From contig NZ_NFGZ01000009.1 in the NCBI RefSeq assembly GCF_002159175.1, positions 1 to 64,000 on the forward strand: DNA of 64,000 bases, written 5' to 3'. Positions 61,080 through 64,000 of this stretch are shown one piece after another; position 1 is the first letter of the stretch, and each line of letters opens with the position of its first letter. The DNA comes from Flavonifractor sp. An92 (GTDB lineage Bacteria > Bacillota > Clostridia > Oscillospirales > Oscillospiraceae). A program made the translations under genes and the position numbers. The notes beneath the pieces were generated by a model. It did no database searches. It was not told the DNA's origin and worked only from the letters and a program-made list of their open reading frames with translations.

Positions 61080-61766
61080 TCAGGCTGTGATGCGACCAAT
61101 AATTTCCCGCCGGATCTCCGTCAGTTCCGGCGCCGAGGCATCCCGGCCTTCCCGGCCAGGCAGGGTGATCCATGTTTGAATGGTGGTTGGCCTGGGTGTC
61201 AGGACAGCAATCTGGGTGGCCACGGTCAACGCCTCATCAATTTCGTGGGTGACAAACAGAACGCCTGGCTTTTTGATCTTCCAGATCTCCAGAAGCATAT
61301 TCACCATCTCCATGCGAATGCCGTAGTCCAGCCCCTGAAAGGGCTCATCCATCAGGAAGAACTCTCCGCCGAAATGGAAGGCCCGTGCCAGCGCACATCG
61401 ACGGGCCATGCCCCCGGAGAGCTGCGTAGGATAGTACCCCTCAAAGCCTTTCAGCCCTACATCCGAAATGAGGGTACGCACAGCCTCCGGCTCGGCATCC
61501 TCACGAACCAGATGGATGTTTTCTTCCACCGTTCGCCACGGCAGAAGGCGGGGACTTTGAAACATATAGCTCAGCCGAGTATCGGTTCCCTCGATGGTAC
61601 CCGTGTCAGGTGTTGCCAGGCCTGAAATCAGGTTAAGAAGCGTGGTCTTTCCGCAGCCGGAGGGACCGATCAGAGCCACGATCTCCCCCGGAGAAAGGGT
61701 CAAAGACAAGTCAGACAGGACAGGTAATCCGTCATAGGACTTGGTGATTCCGCTCAGTTTCAGCAT
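61080..61766 (-). CDS. ABC transporter ATPase of the second module
   Basis: 228 residues, start inside the end of the permease gene. Walker A G-P-S-G-C-G-K-T-T, L-S-G-G-M-A-R-R, F-L-M-D-E-P-F-Q-G-L-D, T-H-E-I-D-E-A. NrtD/SsuB-like. Confidence 0.88.
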   Translation of the reverse strand: MLKLSGITKSYDGLPVLSDLSLTLSPGEIVALIGPSGCGKTTLLNLISGLATPDTGTIEGTDTRLSYMFQSPRLLPWRTVEENIHLVREDAEPEAVRTLISDVGLKGFEGYYPTQLSGGMARRCALARAFHFGGEFFLMDEPFQGLDYGIRMEMVNMLLEIWKIKKPGVLFVTHEIDEALTVATQIAVLTPRPTTIQTWITLPGREGRDASAPELTEIRREIIGRITA

Positions 61767-62509
61767 GTCACACCTTCTTTCCCACAAAAAGCCATCCTCA
61801 GCAATCTTTGTGTGAGATAGCATCCCAATACCAGCAGCAGCGACCAGGCAATGATGGCATCGGGCTTGATGTTGAGCCGGGCCGTGGTGATGGCTCCTCC
61901 GATTCCGCTGTTTGTAGTAAGAACCTCTCCCATAACTGCCAGCTTCCATCCGCCTCCGATCACGATTTCCAGCGCTGAGCGGAAATAAGGGCGGATAGAA
62001 GGAAGGGTTACATGGCGCAGCATCTTCCAGCGGGAAAATTGGTAAAGGCGCGCCATCTCCAACAGCTGTGGATCTACGCTGCGGACGCCGTGACTGAGGT
62101 TGATCACCACAGTTGGAACTGTGGCTGTGGCCACGATGAAGACGCAAGGCTTTCCGTTAAATCCGAACCACACCAGTGCCAGAACCACCCAGCATACGGG
62201 CGGAATGGCCTGGAGCACATGGATCAGTGGGGTTCCCACATCCTCTATCTTGGGACACAGGCCAAACAACAGCCCCAGAACAGCGCCAACGCCCACACCG
62301 ATGGCCAGACCGGCAATCAGCCTCAGGATCGTTGTTCCTATGGTGGCTCCGAAATCCGACTGCGTCATGAGCCGAACCAATGTAGAAAGGACCTGGGCAA
62401 TGGGGGGCACCACCAGCGGCGGGTAAAAGAGAGATGCCAGCTGCCAGGCTCCCAGCAGCAGGCACACTCCCAAGGCACGGCGGAACCACAGTCCCGCCTT
62501 ACCCTGCAT
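61760..62509 (-). CDS. ABC transporter permease of the second module
   Basis: 249 residues from the ATG with GAGGGG upstream; the frame runs to 62539 inside the SBP gene. Six helices and an EAA-like loop L-L-E-M-A-R-L-Y-Q-F-S-R-W-K-M-L-R-H-V-T. Overlaps the SBP gene by 11 nt. Confidence 0.85.
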   Translation of the reverse strand: MQGKAGLWFRRALGVCLLLGAWQLASLFYPPLVVPPIAQVLSTLVRLMTQSDFGATIGTTILRLIAGLAIGVGVGAVLGLLFGLCPKIEDVGTPLIHVLQAIPPVCWVVLALVWFGFNGKPCVFIVATATVPTVVINLSHGVRSVDPQLLEMARLYQFSRWKMLRHVTLPSIRPYFRSALEIVIGGGWKLAVMGEVLTTNSGIGGAITTARLNIKPDAIIAWSLLLVLGCYLTQRLLRMAFCGKEGVTC

Positions 62510-63518
62510 AGAACAGCCCCTCATCGGGCAGCTTTCCACCGATCATAGAGGGTTCAAAGTTGTAAAGAAGGTTATAGAAGGTATCCAGTTCCTCTTTGGC
62601 GTCCTGGGCACTCTTAAAAGTCAAGCCCATATTGGGAATCGCTGCCTCCACAATTGCGGCTTTCATGCCCAGATACTCCTCAGCCAGCGCAGCAGCCTCA
62701 GCCGGGTGATCCAACACCCACTGCACGCTCTCCTCATAGGCAGCCTGGAACTGGACGGCCAGCTCAGGGTTCTCATCCAGGAAAGTCTGGGTGGTGCCGA
62801 AGCCTGCGTTAGGGATCATAGTATCCGTGCCGGTGGAGCGCTGCCACTCGGTTTCAAAGCTGAGTGCCCGGCGCACATTCTCATTCTGTGCCATGGCGGA
62901 AGTAACCTGGGGCTCGATCAAAGTGGCGTATTCCGCCTCCCCAGAGGCCAAAAGGGCGGCTACCTCTGCGGTACTGGCGTAGACCACCTGGACATTTTCA
63001 CCCACCGTCAAGCCGGCCTCACTCATAAAATACTGGGTGAGCGCATCCGGAGGAGAGGACTGAAGCGGGATATATACCGTCTTACCCTCCAAATCGCTCC
63101 AGGTCGTGAAATTCGGATCGGTGGTCATGAAGTATGTAACGCCCCAGGTGTTCACATTCATCAGACGTACATCCAGGCCCTTATTATAGAGGGTAGATAT
63201 CACGGTCAGGGGAAATGCGTACAGGTCATGTTCTCCGCCCTGGACCATAGCCAGAAGTTCTTCCGGGGCATTCCACACATTCAGGTCAATGGTCACATTC
63301 TCCCCCAGCAGCTGCTCCTCCATCATGTAAAGAACCGGCAGAGCAGGCGGGGCAGTGGGTACGCCTACAGAAATGGTAATCGGTTCGGTGGCCTGACTGG
63401 ATTCCTCTGCCGTGTCGTTTTGGTTGGTATTGTCTGCAGGCGCATTGCCCACGGCACAACCGGCCAGGGCAAAGAGCATCATGGCAGAAGCCAGGATGGA
63501 AGCAAGGGTGCGTTTCAT
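62499..63518 (-). CDS. ABC transporter substrate-binding lipoprotein of the second module
   Basis: 339 residues, start with GGAGG, lipobox L-A-G-C. SsuA/NMT1-like: L-E-G-K-T-V-Y-I-P, Y-A-S-T-A-E-V-A-A-L-L-A-S-G-E, and the G-G-K-L-P-D-E-G-L-F-Y end shared with the 57861 protein. First gene of the operon with two cupins. Metal operator upstream. Confidence 0.83.
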   Translation of the reverse strand: MKRTLASILASAMMLFALAGCAVGNAPADNTNQNDTAEESSQATEPITISVGVPTAPPALPVLYMMEEQLLGENVTIDLNVWNAPEELLAMVQGGEHDLYAFPLTVISTLYNKGLDVRLMNVNTWGVTYFMTTDPNFTTWSDLEGKTVYIPLQSSPPDALTQYFMSEAGLTVGENVQVVYASTAEVAALLASGEAEYATLIEPQVTSAMAQNENVRRALSFETEWQRSTGTDTMIPNAGFGTTQTFLDENPELAVQFQAAYEESVQWVLDHPAEAAALAEEYLGMKAAIVEAAIPNMGLTFKSAQDAKEELDTFYNLLYNFEPSMIGGKLPDEGLFYAG

Positions 63519-63542
63519 TTGAGATCCTCCAATCTGAATCAA

Positions 63543-63590
63543 AATAATCCTTCCGGTGGTTAGCTATGTCTAACCACCGGAAGGATTATT
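63543..63590. promoter_or_regulatory. 48-bp perfect palindrome with embedded DtxR-type operator
   Basis: Arms of 21 bp (63543-63563 and 63570-63590) match perfectly around CTATGT. The inner 18 bp (63558-63575) are GGTTAG CTATGT CTAACC. Could act as operator and as RNA hairpin/terminator between the Crp-type gene and the SBP gene. Confidence 0.8.
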
Positions 63591-63610
63591 GCATAAAACA
63601 ACAGGACCGT

Positions 63611-63628
63611 CCGTTGCCATGGCAACGG
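63611..63628. promoter_or_regulatory. Perfect 18-bp palindrome, candidate Crp-type site
   Basis: CCGTTGCCATGGCAACGG, without a loop, between the Crp-type gene and the SBP gene. Suits a dimeric regulator better than a terminator. Confidence 0.45.
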
Positions 63629-63647
63629 ATAGCCCTGATTTTTCTGT

Positions 63648-64000
63648 CTACGCGGTTAAAAATTCACTGTCCAGAATTTGAATGACCTGACCCTGATAAG
63701 TAAGGATTCCCTCTTTCTGCATTCGGCCCAGTTCCCGGGAAAGGGCGCTGCGGTCCACACACAGATAGTCCGCCATCTCACCACGTCCCATCTCCAAGCG
63801 TATCTCACCATTGGGAGCAACCGGCAAACCTTGAAGATAGACCTTGATCCGGTTGCGAAGCCGGTTCTGCGCCAAAATACGCATTTTCTGATTGAGAAAT
63901 AAGGCTCCCCTTCCCATCTCCTGCAACAAATTGGCGGTCACCCGCATCCGGTATGGACACCCATTTTCTTGCTGAAGCAATAAAGGGTCAAAGTCCAGAT
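63648..64000 (-). CDS. Crp/Fnr-family regulator, C-terminal part (runs off the window)
   Basis: About 117 codons are visible and the frame is open to the window edge. HTH near the end: G-R-G-E-M-A-D-Y-L-C-V-D-R-S-A-L-S-R-E-L-G-R-M-Q. It stands in the same place relative to its ABC operon as the 57163 protein does to the first, completing the mirror arrangement. Confidence 0.78.
   Translation of the reverse strand, partial: LDFDPLLLQQENGCPYRMRVTANLLQEMGRGALFLNQKMRILAQNRLRNRIKVYLQGLPVAPNGEIRLEMGRGEMADYLCVDRSALSRELGRMQKEGILTYQGQVIQILDSEFLTA

Overview
The window looks like chromosomal DNA of a strictly anaerobic gut-type Clostridia member (Bacillota), most likely Oscillospiraceae/Ruminococcaceae-like. 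This is inference from gene content: a FeoB-associated Cys-rich protein, DUF3793 plus flavodoxin, DUF6110 beside a P-type ATPase, paired short ChrA proteins, and a Tn4451/Tn1549-type mobile element. No rRNA, tRNA or CRISPR array was seen.

The flanks (about 1-21 kb and 38-64 kb) form a metal-homeostasis archipelago. The unifying signal is an 18-bp operator, GGTTAG-N6-CTAACC, seen at 15 good positions plus one degenerate one. It stands in front of a NEAT-like secreted protein (529), a siderophore-type ABC heterodimer (2855-6412), a decayed feoAB (8620), ahpC with a domain-permuted AhpF (11738-13927), an operon with an ATC-hydrolase-like protein and a methyltransferase (15413-19011), a ZIP transporter (19213), a methyltransferase (43083), DUF3793 plus flavodoxin (45407), the intact feoAB (47837), and the ABC/GTPase/cupin block (54611-63518). 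Three DtxR/MntR-type regulators are encoded (1547, 47215, 50509), so the natural reading is a ferrous-iron-responsive DtxR-type regulon. The zinc operon (zur-like gene, znuA, znuC, znuB, lipoprotein; 38651-42809) has a different, Zur-type palindrome.

Between about 22 and 38.5 kb lies a decayed integrative/mobilisable element. It carries conjugative-element gene fragments, XRE regulators, a SLOG protein, a broken small serine recombinase, relaxase and MobC with a candidate oriT, a VanRS-like two-component system with a lipoprotein, a duplicated sigma-factor/HTH module flanking a BlaI/BlaR1 pair that has no beta-lactamase, a structured non-coding stretch, TnpW, and a frameshifted TnpX-type large serine recombinase at the right end. 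The ectodomain of the BlaR1 protein and the lipoprotein beside the two-component system share one domain.

The right end (54.6-64 kb) is the best candidate for an undescribed system. A divergent operon encodes a G3E-type GTPase with Cys pairs, an ABC ATPase without a permease, and a substrate-binding-protein-like protein without a signal peptide. It is followed by two convergent, mirror-image modules (Crp-type regulator, lipoprotein SBP, permease, ATPase), one with two cupins. All of this is under the same operator, and in one place the operator sits inside a 48-bp perfect inverted repeat.

Several genes are broken: feoB1, an AraC regulator, arsR, the small resolvase and tnpX. Four of the frameshifts lie in homopolymer runs, so assembly error must be excluded for those. 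The feoB1 copy also has a destroyed P-loop and an internal stop and looks genuinely decayed.
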